Assembly (NCBI GenBank): GCA_964451365.1
Contig: CAYVIB010000004.1
Coordinates: 124,001-188,000, forward strand
Source: CAYVIB01 sp964451365
Lineage (GTDB): Bacteria; Pseudomonadota; Gammaproteobacteria; Pseudomonadales; Cellvibrionaceae
Direction of reading: 5' to 3'
DNA length: 64,000 nt
The position numbers and the translations under genes are program-made. The notes beneath the pieces were generated by a model, which searched no databases, had not been told where the DNA came from, and saw only the letters and a program-made list of their open reading frames with translations. Positions within the stretch are counted from its first letter, which is position 1. Every line of letters starts with the position of its first letter. Positions 33,773 through 43,088 of the stretch are shown in pieces.

Positions 33773-34561
33773 CTAAAAGCCAAGACTTGAAAGCAGTTCA
33801 TCAACTTCGTCCTGATTGGATACCACATCGTCGCGCTTGTCGGCATGCACCTGCGGCCCTTCGGGCTTGGTGTCGGGTTCCTTTTTGGCCTTCGGCGCCG
33901 GTTTGTCGCTGGCCAGGCCGGTTACCTGTTCCACATGGCCGGCCATGCGCATCAGGTTGACCAGTTCGCCCTCCACGTCCGTAACCAGGCGAATGACTTT
34001 TTCCAGCACCTGGCCGGTAATATCCTGGTAGCTCTGCTCGATAATAATATCCTGCAGGTTTTTGTTCAGCTCATTGGTGCCCGCATCCATCTGCTCGAGA
34101 AAACTGCCGATGGAATGGTAAAGGGTTTTAAACTCCTCCTTGCTGACGTCCTCGTTTTTCAGCCGCATCCACTCTTGTTTCAGGCGGCCCGCCTCCTGCC
34201 CCAGGTTGGTGGCCAGCGGTGCGAGAATTTCGACTTTATCAAGGGTTTTGTTGGCAGCCGCGTGGGTCATTTTGATGACATAGTTGAGCCGGTCGGAAGC
34301 GTCCTTGATTTCGGAGTTATTATCCACCGGATAATTCAGGCCGCTGTCCACGTTGAAGTTGACAATCGCTTCGTGGAGCGCGCGGGTCAGCTTACCGACC
34401 GAGTTGAATATATGTGTGTCCCTGGCTTCCACCAGTTTGTGAATAATTTCCGACGCCTCTCCCAGATTGTCCTGTTGGAGGTTTTCCACCAGTTGCGCCG
34501 CCGATTCCTGTAGCTGCCGCAGGAACTGGTCATTTTGTTCATGAAAATGTGGCTTATCCAT
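33773..34561 (-). CDS. cheZ: CheY-P phosphatase CheZ
   Basis: CheZ dephosphorylates CheY-P to end the motor signal. The 262 residues are mostly long helices. The catalytic Gln region is in LQDIIIEQSYQDITGQVLEK (about residues 165-184), with D and Q as expected. The C-terminal peptide DEVDELLSSLGF is the CheY-binding tail. It lies between cheY and cheA. Confidence 0.94.
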   Translation of the reverse strand: MDKPHFHEQNDQFLRQLQESAAQLVENLQQDNLGEASEIIHKLVEARDTHIFNSVGKLTRALHEAIVNFNVDSGLNYPVDNNSEIKDASDRLNYVIKMTHAAANKTLDKVEILAPLATNLGQEAGRLKQEWMRLKNEDVSKEEFKTLYHSIGSFLEQMDAGTNELNKNLQDIIIEQSYQDITGQVLEKVIRLVTDVEGELVNLMRMAGHVEQVTGLASDKPAPKAKKEPDTKPEGPQVHADKRDDVVSNQDEVDELLSSLGF

Positions 34562-34584
34562 AGGTTACCCATGGTTGTTATTTT

Positions 34585-34959
34585 TTAGCTTTCGATACGC
34601 TCAAAGATTTTGTCCATTTTTTCCTTGAGCACATGGGCGGTAAAAGGCTTGACGATGTAACCATTCACACCCGCCTGCGCCGCCTCGATAATCTGGTCGC
34701 GCTTGGCTTCCGATGTCACCATCAGGACCGGAATCGAACTGAGCTTGGCGTCGGCGCGCAACTGCTGCAGCAGGTCAATGCCGTTGAGTTTGGGCATGTT
34801 CCAGTCGGTAATAAGGAAGTCGAAACCGCCCTCTTTCAACATCGGCAGCGCGGTGGCACCGTCATCGGCCTCGAAGGTATTGGTAAAACCAAGATCACGT
34901 AAAAGATTCCTGATGATCCGCCGCATGGTGGAGAAGTCATCAACAACCAGAATTTTCAT
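34585..34959 (-). CDS. cheY: Chemotaxis response regulator CheY
   Basis: CheY-P binds the flagellar switch and changes rotation. From the ATG at 34959 it has 124 residues beginning MKILVVDDFSTMRRIIRNLL. The acidic pocket (DD), phospho-acceptor D in TDWNMP, T in MVTSEAK and K in VKPFTA are all present. The open frame reaches upstream, but only as far as a TTG at 34971, spaced five bases from GGAGG, is another start credible; it would add MDKN, like the short E. coli extension. Confidence 0.95.
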   Translation of the reverse strand: MKILVVDDFSTMRRIIRNLLRDLGFTNTFEADDGATALPMLKEGGFDFLITDWNMPKLNGIDLLQQLRADAKLSSIPVLMVTSEAKRDQIIEAAQAGVNGYIVKPFTAHVLKEKMDKIFERIES

Positions 34960-35224
34960 GTTCTTATCCAATGCAACCTCCCGGCACATGTTGCTTTCGT
35001 ACAAGCTTGGCAACTATCATTTTTTGATTCTCGTCTTAGCTTTATTCCAATATTCCAATATCAATACACCGGCAAATAGTGGCTATCTATCGCGATCCTT
35101 TCACCGGTTATATTTCATAAGGATATGACAAATTTTCATATTTGCTATGTTAAACAGCGTTCAAGTGAAGATTTTGGACTAAAAAAACCATGGCGTGGGC
35201 CTCAACAACCCTGCGGCGGAGGCG

Positions 35225-35971
35225 TTAACCCTGCCAATCGGCAAGCCGCGCTTTCAGGCGCAGGGCCGCCTGGCTGTGAATTTGACTCACCCGGGACTCC
35301 GAAACCCCCAGAATCTGGCCGATTTCCTTCAGGTTCATTTCCTGTTCGTAGTATAGGGACAACACCAGCTTTTCGCGCTCCGGCAGGCGCTCCACCGCCT
35401 GGGTAAGGGCCTGTTGCAACGCATCGCGGTGAACCCGCTCCGACGGGCCGGCCATGGCCATGCTGGTGGAACTGTGATCCAGGCGGCCCTCATCGTCCTC
35501 GTAGGCTTCCTCGTAGCTGAACAGGCGGGTGGAGGCGCTGTCCTTGATGACTTCGTGGTACTCCTCCAGGGTCATTTCCAGGGCCTGCGCCACTTCCGCG
35601 TCCCGCGCGTAGCGGCCGGTGCGCGCTTCCACCAGTGCCACCGCCTCGGCCACCCGGCGCGCATTGCGGTGGACGGACCGGGGTGCCCAGTCGCCGCGGC
35701 GCATTTCATCGACAATGGCACCGCGTATGCGAATGCCGGCATAGGTTTCGAAGCTGGCACCGCGTGACATGTCGTACTTTTGTACCGCTTCGAGCAGCCC
35801 CACCATGCCGGCCTGGATCAGATCCTCCACCTGCACGCACGATGGCATGCGCGCCATCATATGATGGGCGATACGTTTGACCAGGTAGGCGTAGTCCTCG
35901 ACTCTTATATCCTGTGCCTCGTCCTGTGTCTGTTCGTACACCATTAAATTGTCTGCCGAAGAAGCCGCCAT
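35225..35971 (-). CDS. fliA: Flagellar sigma factor FliA (sigma-28)
   Basis: This sigma factor transcribes late flagellar and chemotaxis genes. The 248 residues have region 2 (DLIQAGMVGLLEAVQKYDMS, about 45-64), region 3 with the R-rich GDWAPRSVHRNARRV segment, and region 4 with the helix-turn-helix MNLKEIGQILGVSESRVSQI (about 210-229). It lies after fleN and before cheY, the common polar-flagellate order. Confidence 0.96.
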   Translation of the reverse strand: MAASSADNLMVYEQTQDEAQDIRVEDYAYLVKRIAHHMMARMPSCVQVEDLIQAGMVGLLEAVQKYDMSRGASFETYAGIRIRGAIVDEMRRGDWAPRSVHRNARRVAEAVALVEARTGRYARDAEVAQALEMTLEEYHEVIKDSASTRLFSYEEAYEDDEGRLDHSSTSMAMAGPSERVHRDALQQALTQAVERLPEREKLVLSLYYEQEMNLKEIGQILGVSESRVSQIHSQAALRLKARLADWQG

Positions 35972-36032
35972 GTTTGTTTTACAGGGTTGTACTGAAAGTT
36001 ATTGATTTTGCCGAAATCGCTGGAACAGCCGG

Positions 36033-36863
36033 TCAAAAACCTTCCGCCGTGGCCGGTTGCAGTAATCTCTCGATAAAAAACTCCAGGTGCCCGCGGGCAT
36101 TTTTTTGCGTCGGCCACTGGTCGATTTTCTGGGCCAGTACCCGTATGGCGTTGGCCGCTTTGCAGCGTGGCGCGAACTCCATCAACGCCTGGCGCTTTTG
36201 CACGGCTTTGCGCACGTTCTCGTCAAAGGGAACCGGGCCGAGATACTGCAGCGACGCGTCGAGAAAGCGGTCGCAAACAGTGTTTAACTTGTTAAATAAA
36301 TTGATGCCTTCCTGCACGCTGCGCGTCATGTTGGCAATAATGCGAAACCGGAAAACACCGTGTTCAACGTTCAGAAGCTTGATCAGGGCATAGGCGTCGG
36401 TAATCGAAGAAGGCTCGTCGCAGACCACGATCACCGCTTCCTGGGCGGCGCGAACGAAACTCATCACCGTTTCGGAAATACCGGCAGCGGTATCCACCAT
36501 CAGCACATCCATCTGGTCGTCCAGTTCGCTGAAGGCGTGAATAAGCGCGGCGTGTTCCTGCTGCGACAGGCCCGCCATCTGCTGTACGCCCGACGAGGCG
36601 GGAACAACCTTGATACCCAGAGGGCCGTTGATCAGTACATCGCGAATACTTTTGGTCCCTTCCAGCACATCCGCCAGGGTAAATCGCGCCTGCAGCCCGA
36701 GCAGCACGTCCACATTCGCCAGGCCCAGGTCGGCATCCATCAATACCACCCGGCGGTTCATTTCGGCCAGCGCGACGCTCAGGTTCACCGAGAGGTTGGT
36801 TTTGCCCACACCTCCTTTACCGCCAGTGACAGCGACAACTTTTATTGGACGGTTTATGCTCAT
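36033..36863 (-). CDS. fleN: Flagellar number regulator FleN/FlhG (MinD-like ATPase)
   Basis: FleN is a ParA/MinD ATPase that limits flagellar number by opposing FleQ and FlhF. The 276 residues contain the deviant Walker A GGKGGVGKTNLSVNLSVAL (about residues 14-32), the switch DADLGLANVD, and VDTAAGI with downstream membrane-facing helices. It lies between flhF and fliA. Confidence 0.94.
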   Translation of the reverse strand: MSINRPIKVVAVTGGKGGVGKTNLSVNLSVALAEMNRRVVLMDADLGLANVDVLLGLQARFTLADVLEGTKSIRDVLINGPLGIKVVPASSGVQQMAGLSQQEHAALIHAFSELDDQMDVLMVDTAAGISETVMSFVRAAQEAVIVVCDEPSSITDAYALIKLLNVEHGVFRFRIIANMTRSVQEGINLFNKLNTVCDRFLDASLQYLGPVPFDENVRKAVQKRQALMEFAPRCKAANAIRVLAQKIDQWPTQKNARGHLEFFIERLLQPATAEGF

Positions 36864-37195
36864 AATTTTTTCCTGTTACGCCCGCTCCGCGGACGTTGCT
36901 TTTTAGTATAGATGAACAAGTTTTTACCTTCCGTGCGATTCGAAAACTCCTTCGCTTACCTTCCGCAAAGCTGGATCTCCGCCGGGCGGCGCTCCGCTAC
37001 GCGAAGATGACGAGCGACCTCTGCGTCATGCCGGCGTATCGGCTTTGTCTCCGAAATGTCGGCGTGACGATGCCGAGGTAAGCTTCAAGCCTTTCCCAGC
37101 GGCGTAGGTTGGGGTGATAACCCCAACGCAGCTTCACTGACCGGCCAGCGTGTTGGGATTCACTTCGTTCATCGCCAACCTGCGATGCCACCAAT
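36864..37195. repeat. Block of intergenic repeats between fleN and flhF
   Basis: No gene is seen in 332 bases. It contains CGTCATGCCGG and its inverted partner CGGCGTGACG (about 37025-37073), and GTAGGTTGGGG with CCCAAC arms (about 37107-37195) that recur as GTAGGTTGGG near 28660. These genes are normally nearly adjacent, so mobile or expanding repeats have settled here. Confidence 0.6.
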
Positions 37196-38686
37196 CTACA
37201 GGGCCGCCATGCCCCGCGCGTCGTTTATGGATTCCTTCAACATCGCCACCGCTTTTGCCACCAGGGCACGGCCACTGGCCCGGCTGATGTTTTTCGGTAT
37301 TTCCTGGCCGTCGGTGGTGTAAGCCACCGGCAGCGATTTCTGCAGCACCACACTAATCGCCTCGCCCAGGCTGGCGGATTCATCCAGCTTGGTCAGCACG
37401 CAGGCATCAATACCGCGATGGCTGCAATAGGCGTGGGTGGACGCTTTCAAACTCTGCATCTGGCTGTTGGCCGCCAATACCAGCACGCGTTTCATCCCCG
37501 GGCAGGCGTCAAGTTGCGCCATCTGCTGTTTCAGCAGGCGATCCCCCTGGCGGAAGCCGGCGGTGTCCACCAGGATCAGGCGGAACTGCTTGAGGCTTGC
37601 CAGTAAAGTCAAAAGGCTGTGGTCCTTGTCCACCGCCCGCACCGGCACGCCGAGAATCCGGCCCAGGGAGCGCAATTGATCATGCGCGCCCACACGATAG
37701 GTATCGGTGGTAACAATGGCCACTTTCCCCGGTCCGTTCTCCAGGACAAAGCGCGCGGCCAGTTTGGCAATGGTGGTGGTCTTGCCGACGCCGGTCGGGC
37801 CGACGAAAGCAAAAATACCGCCCTTGCCGATCAAATCATCCTTCACCACCGGTACCCGGCGGGACAGGTTTGCCATGCAGTCGCGCCAGGCATGGCTGGG
37901 GCGGGACTGGGTGGGAATATTGCTCAACAACTCGCTGGCGAGACTCTCGCTCAGCCCCAGGCGCGCCAGGTGATCTTCCACCAGGGAATAGCCCGGCGGC
38001 AGGGAAACCTGCTGCGGCATATTGACCTGCGAGGTGTTGTTCGCCAAGCGCCACAGCTGCTGCTCCAGCAACAACCGCATATCGGCCAGCTCACTTTGCA
38101 GGGCTTCCAGGCGCTCTTCATCATCGGTGCGGACATCGGCGTTCATTTCATAGTGGCCCGGTTCCTGGTGGCGATTTTGTTCCTGGCGCCGCCGGGGTTC
38201 CTCGTAGCGATCGGCAATCTGCTCCCTGTAACGGGATGCACCGCCATAATTTTTTCCCGCCGGGGCCTGTTCAGCTTCCTGCTCGCGGCGACGGGCCGCC
38301 AGCATGCGCTCACGGGCCCGCTCAATTTCCCGCGCCAGTTCTTCCGGCGATCGGTCGGAGCCATTGATTTCGGCTCGCGCCCCGTAGGCCATCGCCGCCT
38401 GCTCCACGCCGGCCTGGGCGCGCCAGGCGGAATCGCTCGCCAGCGGCCGATCCAGCTCGGCGTCAAAATTCCGACCAAATTCCCGCCGCACATCAATGCC
38501 GCGGGTGGGAAAATCCGGTTCCACGGAAGTCACCACTTCCACGCCCCTGCCGGTCCGCTGGCTGGACAGAATGACCGCCTCGGGGCCCAGCTCCTCCCGC
38601 ACCATCTGCAAGGCCCGCCGCATGGTGGGGGCGGTAAAGCGCTTAACCATGGGTTCGGTGTTGGATGGTTGTCTCGGATGACTCAT
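37196..38686 (-). CDS. flhF: Flagellar placement GTPase FlhF
   Basis: FlhF is an SRP-type GTPase that recruits the flagellar base to the pole. It has 496 residues. The N-terminal B domain (KRFTAPTMRRALQMVREELG) is followed by a long charged linker (about 110-215). The NG domain follows, with G1 GPTGVGKTTTIAKLAARF (about 293-310), DTAGFRQGD and TKLDESASLGEA (about 445). It follows flhA and precedes fleN. Confidence 0.94.
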   Translation of the reverse strand: MSHPRQPSNTEPMVKRFTAPTMRRALQMVREELGPEAVILSSQRTGRGVEVVTSVEPDFPTRGIDVRREFGRNFDAELDRPLASDSAWRAQAGVEQAAMAYGARAEINGSDRSPEELAREIERARERMLAARRREQEAEQAPAGKNYGGASRYREQIADRYEEPRRRQEQNRHQEPGHYEMNADVRTDDEERLEALQSELADMRLLLEQQLWRLANNTSQVNMPQQVSLPPGYSLVEDHLARLGLSESLASELLSNIPTQSRPSHAWRDCMANLSRRVPVVKDDLIGKGGIFAFVGPTGVGKTTTIAKLAARFVLENGPGKVAIVTTDTYRVGAHDQLRSLGRILGVPVRAVDKDHSLLTLLASLKQFRLILVDTAGFRQGDRLLKQQMAQLDACPGMKRVLVLAANSQMQSLKASTHAYCSHRGIDACVLTKLDESASLGEAISVVLQKSLPVAYTTDGQEIPKNISRASGRALVAKAVAMLKESINDARGMAAL

Positions 38687-38741
38687 AACGGATTCCTCTT
38701 TTGCTCTTTATCGCGGCTGTCTTTTGGTTGGGCCGCCAGCC

Positions 38742-40994
38742 TTATTTTTTCGACACACCCGCGCCAACCGTGGCCTCAATGGTGATTTGTTTGTTGTCGG
38801 GCACCTCGTTGTAGGCCAGTACCCGCATATCGGGGATATTGAAACGAACGAACTTGGCCAACATCGATCGCAACGGCGCCGCGACCAACAGCACAATGGG
38901 TTTGCCTGCAATTTCCAGTTTCTGGGCGGCTTCCACCAGCGATCGGTTTATTCTTTCCGCCAGCTGCGGTTCGATAAATGCGCCGTCTTCCGCGCCGGCT
39001 TTTTGTGCCTGTTGAACCGACTGTAGCAACAACTGTTCCAGCGCGGGGTCGAAGGTAATTACGGGCAGGTTCGCATCCTGGCCGATGATGTTCTGCACGA
39101 TCTGGCGGGACAGCGCCACCCGCGCAACGGCGGTCAACGCCTGGGTATCGTGGTTCTTGCTGCCGTGGGTGGCCAGGGCCTCGGCAATGGTACGCATGTC
39201 CCTCACCGGCACATGTTCCCGCAGCAGGGCCTGCAGCACCTTGAGCAACTGATTGATGGAAACGGTCTCCGGCACCAGTTCCTCCACCAGTTTCGGGGAT
39301 TTCTGGCTCAGCAGGTCGAGCCATTTCTGTACATCTTCGTGGCCGATCAGCTCGTGGGTGTGGGAGTGAATAATCTGGTTCAAATGTGTTGCCACCACGG
39401 TACTCGGGTCCACCACGGTATAGCCAAGGGTTTGCGCCTGGTCCTTTTGCCCTTCGTCTATCCAGATAGCTTCCAGGCCGAAAGCCGGGTCCTTGGTTTT
39501 GGTGCCCTGCAGGCTGCCAAAAACCTGGCCGGGGTTGATCGCCATAAATTTGTCGGGGAACACCTCACCCTCGCCGAGGGTGACGCCCATCAGCGTCAAA
39601 CGGTAAGCGTTGGGCAGCAAGTCCAGGTTGTCCCGGATATGCACGGCGGGAATAAGAAAACCAATCTCCTGGGACAGCTTTTTGCGCACGCCCTTGATCC
39701 GGCCCAACAGCTCGCCGTTCTGGCTTTTATCCACCAGCGGAATCAGGCGGTAGCCCACCTCCAGGCCGATAATATCCACCGGTTTCACATCATCCCAGCT
39801 CACCTCGGTGGGTTCCTGGTGGGCCGGTGCCCGCGCCAGGGGCGCATTGTTTTCAATTAACGCCGGGGCTTTTTGCGAGCCGCCCGCGTCAGGCTTATGA
39901 CGCAACCCACCGCCATCGCGCGCCAGGCCCAGGGAAGGGCCACCCTCCTCCACCACTTCCGCCTCCTGCTGGCGGTAGTGAATGTAATAGGCGAGAACGC
40001 CGCACACCGCCGCCAGGCTCAGGAAGGCCACGTGCGGCATGCCGGGAATCACGCCCATCAGGAACAAAATAACCGAGGCCACTGCCAGCGCCTTGGGCGA
40101 GTCGAACATCTGCGACAGCACCTGGCGATTCATATCCTCGGAGCTGTTGACGCGGGTTACCATAATCGCCGCCGCGGTGGACAGCAGCAGCGAGGGAATC
40201 TGGGCTACCAGGCCGTCGCCGATGGTCAGCAGAATGTATTTTTCCAGCGCGTCCTGGAACTCCAGTTCGTGCTGTACCAGGCCCACGATCAACCCGCCGA
40301 TGATATTGATAAACAGGATCAAAATGCCGGCAATGGAGTCCCCGCGCACAAACTTGCTGGCACCGTCCATCGCGCCATAGAAGTCCGCCTCGGCCGCCAC
40401 TTCCTCGCGCCGCGTCCGTGCCTCGTCCTGGTTGATAATACCCGCATTCAGGTCCGCGTCGATGGCCATCTGCTTGCCGGGCATGGCATCCAGGGTAAAG
40501 CGGGCGCTCACCTCGGACACCCGGCCCGCGCCCTTGGTGATCACCACGAAGTTGATAATGACCAGGATAATAAACACCACGATACCGACCGCGTAGTTGC
40601 CGCCGATCACCACCTCACCGAAAGCCTCAATCACTTTACCGGCGGCATCGCCACCGTTGTGGCCCTCCAGCAGCACCACGCGCGTGGAGGCGACGTTCAA
40701 CGCAAGCCGCAACAGCGTGGAAATAAGCAGGATCGTCGGAAACACGGCAAAATCCAGCGGCCGCAAGGTATAAACCGCCACCAGCAACACTACAATGGAC
40801 AGGGCAATATTGAAGGAGAAAAACGCGTCCAGCAAAAATGCCGGCAGGGGCAAAATCATCATGCCCAGCAGCATTAACAGCAAAATCGGCACGCTCAGGT
40901 TGCCGCGGCCCGCGGACTGGACATTTTGCCAGGTGGAACGCCGATCCATATTGGCGGGAAGCGATTTAAGATGCTGCAGGAAGGGCTCTGCCAT
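38742..40994 (-). CDS. flhA: Flagellar export gate protein FlhA
   Basis: FlhA forms the ring of the flagellar type III export gate. The 750 residues have eight membrane helices up to about residue 340 and a cytoplasmic domain to the end. The FHIPEP-type loop is seen as GAGRVSEVSARFTLDAMPGK with the conserved Lys. A start at M17 (MDRRSTWQNV) would give a more usual N-terminus. It is the first gene of the flagellar cluster in this window; flhB and rod genes are not seen. Confidence 0.95.
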   Translation of the reverse strand: MAEPFLQHLKSLPANMDRRSTWQNVQSAGRGNLSVPILLLMLLGMMILPLPAFLLDAFFSFNIALSIVVLLVAVYTLRPLDFAVFPTILLISTLLRLALNVASTRVVLLEGHNGGDAAGKVIEAFGEVVIGGNYAVGIVVFIILVIINFVVITKGAGRVSEVSARFTLDAMPGKQMAIDADLNAGIINQDEARTRREEVAAEADFYGAMDGASKFVRGDSIAGILILFINIIGGLIVGLVQHELEFQDALEKYILLTIGDGLVAQIPSLLLSTAAAIMVTRVNSSEDMNRQVLSQMFDSPKALAVASVILFLMGVIPGMPHVAFLSLAAVCGVLAYYIHYRQQEAEVVEEGGPSLGLARDGGGLRHKPDAGGSQKAPALIENNAPLARAPAHQEPTEVSWDDVKPVDIIGLEVGYRLIPLVDKSQNGELLGRIKGVRKKLSQEIGFLIPAVHIRDNLDLLPNAYRLTLMGVTLGEGEVFPDKFMAINPGQVFGSLQGTKTKDPAFGLEAIWIDEGQKDQAQTLGYTVVDPSTVVATHLNQIIHSHTHELIGHEDVQKWLDLLSQKSPKLVEELVPETVSINQLLKVLQALLREHVPVRDMRTIAEALATHGSKNHDTQALTAVARVALSRQIVQNIIGQDANLPVITFDPALEQLLLQSVQQAQKAGAEDGAFIEPQLAERINRSLVEAAQKLEIAGKPIVLLVAAPLRSMLAKFVRFNIPDMRVLAYNEVPDNKQITIEATVGAGVSKK

Positions 40995-41730
40995 TATTTG
41001 TTATCCGTTCTTGTCGGGAAACAGTGTCGGGAAATCGGCACTTTTGTACCTGACATCAGCTATGGCAAAAACTGTACCCGTCGCGGCAGATGGCTTGCGA
41101 ATGATATAAAAGATTGGTTTCAAGCTCCCGGAATGGGAGCGTGTCGGCAAGGCGGCAGTGAATATTGTTGAGAAAGCCGGGATCCAGAGCTGTCGACCTG
41201 GATGTCCGCTGCGCGACATGACGTGCCTAGGAGAAAGTGGAAGTAATCCACGCGCCTTTACTTCTTTTGCAGATTACTCCGGACAGGAATAGGCCTACGC
41301 CGGACGGATCATGAAAATAATTCTTGTACCACAAAACAGAGTGCAGCCGGAAATAGCCGCAACTTGAAGTATAGTAGGACATACCAGGCGAATTCCCCAA
41401 ATACCCTTTTGTTATCGCACCAACCTCACCAATAGCGGAATTGGTACTCCCGGCCTCGTCAGGCTGTAATTAACGATCCAAAATGACAGTCGGGGCCGGG
41501 GGCGGGACTATGCTTTTGTTGTCTCCAAAGCGATTGGCCCCGTTTAATCCCGGTCAACTTGCCAGGGGGAAGTTGGTCTAACATTAAATAGTAGTGAGAA
41601 TCTATCTTACAGTTGCAGCTCGTTACTTCTTTGTTCATGTGGTTGTTTTGAAGGCGTTGCGTTTAAGCGCGCCGCGCCTACAAAAGCGGCAACCGGGATA
41701 GGTTCCAGCAAGCGCGCGACCTCGCGCGAG
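40995..41730. other. Long region without recognised genes
   Basis: About 735 bases upstream of flhA and of the divergent TPR gene. I find no family features or strong ribosome sites in either direction, and no clear sigma-54 box before flhA. Short frames on both strands look non-coding. It should contain both promoters. Confidence 0.5.
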
Positions 41731-42927
41731 GTGGTTATGATGCTCCGCTTTCCTTCCGTAAAATCCCGACTCTGCTTCATTATTTTCCTGTTTCCGGCTG
41801 CAATCGGCTTTTTCAGCCCTGGCACCGGCGCCGGGGAATTGACGGTCGATAAACCGGTGGTACAGCAACAGATGGTTAAGCCTTCCAGGGAGGAAATTCT
41901 ACTGGCGGCCTCCCAAATGGAATTGCCCGATGTCGAACTGCTGGAAATCAATGACGAGGTTAAAAAACTGCTGGACCAGCATGTGCGTCCCACCAGAGAC
42001 AAGGCCCGGCGGGCTGAAAAACTGCACGACTTTTTATTCACCGAAGCCGGCCTGAATATTCAGTACAACTCCGACCACACGCGTACCGCGCAGGAAACCT
42101 TCGATTTGCGCACCGGCAACTGCATCTCCCATGCCGCCTTGTACATTGCAAGCTCCCGCCATGTGGGAATGAAAGCGCGCTTTCAAAGCGTGGACGTGCC
42201 GCGCAGCTGGGAAAAGGAAGATGACTTTTTTATTGTCCCCGGCCACGTAAACGCGGTGATCAGGCTGCCATTCGGCAAGCGCGCGATTGCGGAATTTATC
42301 TCCACTTATTACTACTATTTCGATGAAGACAAATTCAAGGAGGAGGTTATCTCCGACGAGCGCGCACTGGCCGACTTCTATAACAACCTTGGCATGGAAG
42401 CCATGCGGGACAGGGATTACGCCAAGTCCATCGCCTACCTGAACAAATCCCTGGACCTGGAAGATCACAACGACGCGGTGTGGTCGAACCTGGGCGTGGT
42501 GTATAAATTTATTGGCGCGTACGATCTGGCGGAACAAGCCTATTTAAAAGCATTGCGCATTAACAAGCGCAACATATCCACCATTAAAAACCTGTACATT
42601 CTCTACCACGAAACCGGGCGAAGAGACGACGCCCAGCAGTTTGCCAAAAAAGTGGAACGGGATAACCGCAAGAATCCCTACTTCCTCGCCCGAATGGCGG
42701 AAACGGATATGAAACTGGGCGACTATGACAGCGCGTTATCAAATATAAACCGCTCCATTAAAATAGATCCGGAAGAAGAAACCTTTTATGTCACGCTGGC
42801 ACAGATTTATCTTGAAAAAGGCGATATCGATCGCAGTATCGAAGCAATGAACAAAGCCGCGGAATTTTCTAAAAACGTGGTGAATGATTACCCGAGAAAA
42901 CTGGAAATGTTGCAGGCATTAAAATAA
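41731..42927 (+). CDS. Exported transglutaminase-like protein with TPR repeats
   Basis: This 398-residue protein has an N-terminal signal peptide (LCFIIFLFPAAIGFFSPG) that ends near residue 35. A transglutaminase-core-like domain covers about 70-200: the Cys is in LRTGNCISHAAL and the His in VPGHVNAVIRL. TPR repeats run from about 205 to the end (NNLGMEAMRDRDYAKSIAYL, SNLGVVYKFIGAYDLAEQAY and later units with the usual alanine and glycine positions). It is probably a periplasmic protease-like or scaffold protein. Its partner is unknown and it stands alone. Confidence 0.75.
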   Translation: MVMMLRFPSVKSRLCFIIFLFPAAIGFFSPGTGAGELTVDKPVVQQQMVKPSREEILLAASQMELPDVELLEINDEVKKLLDQHVRPTRDKARRAEKLHDFLFTEAGLNIQYNSDHTRTAQETFDLRTGNCISHAALYIASSRHVGMKARFQSVDVPRSWEKEDDFFIVPGHVNAVIRLPFGKRAIAEFISTYYYYFDEDKFKEEVISDERALADFYNNLGMEAMRDRDYAKSIAYLNKSLDLEDHNDAVWSNLGVVYKFIGAYDLAEQAYLKALRINKRNISTIKNLYILYHETGRRDDAQQFAKKVERDNRKNPYFLARMAETDMKLGDYDSALSNINRSIKIDPEEETFYVTLAQIYLEKGDIDRSIEAMNKAAEFSKNVVNDYPRKLEMLQALK

Positions 42928-42945
42928 AAAACTCAATCTCATCCC

Positions 42946-43050
42946 GTAGGGGCGCCGCGCGGTTACCCGATTTTACCAGACTGACTCTCGCGGTATTTCG
43001 TCGGGGTAACCCTTGCGGTTACCCGGGCGACCGCAAGGGTCGCCCCCTAC
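42946..43050. repeat. Inverted-repeat intergenic element
   Basis: The ends GTAGGGGCG and CGCCCCCTAC are inverted, and inside lie GGTTACCCG and GGGCGACCGCAAGGGTCGCC palindromes. GTAGGGGCGACC elements of this kind are common between genes of many bacteria. No coding capacity is seen. Confidence 0.6.
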
Positions 43051-43088
43051 AAGGAAAAGGCGATCGATTCACTTTAGCGCGACTGCCC

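Noticed and set aside
39873..40877. A 334-codon plus-strand frame opposite flhA
   Set aside because: It is a shadow frame; its Gln/His/Arg-rich composition is typical of antisense of membrane-protein genes.
41607..42041. A 144-codon minus-strand frame at the start of the TPR gene
   Set aside because: It is antisense to the signal peptide and transglutaminase region of the real gene and has no family features.
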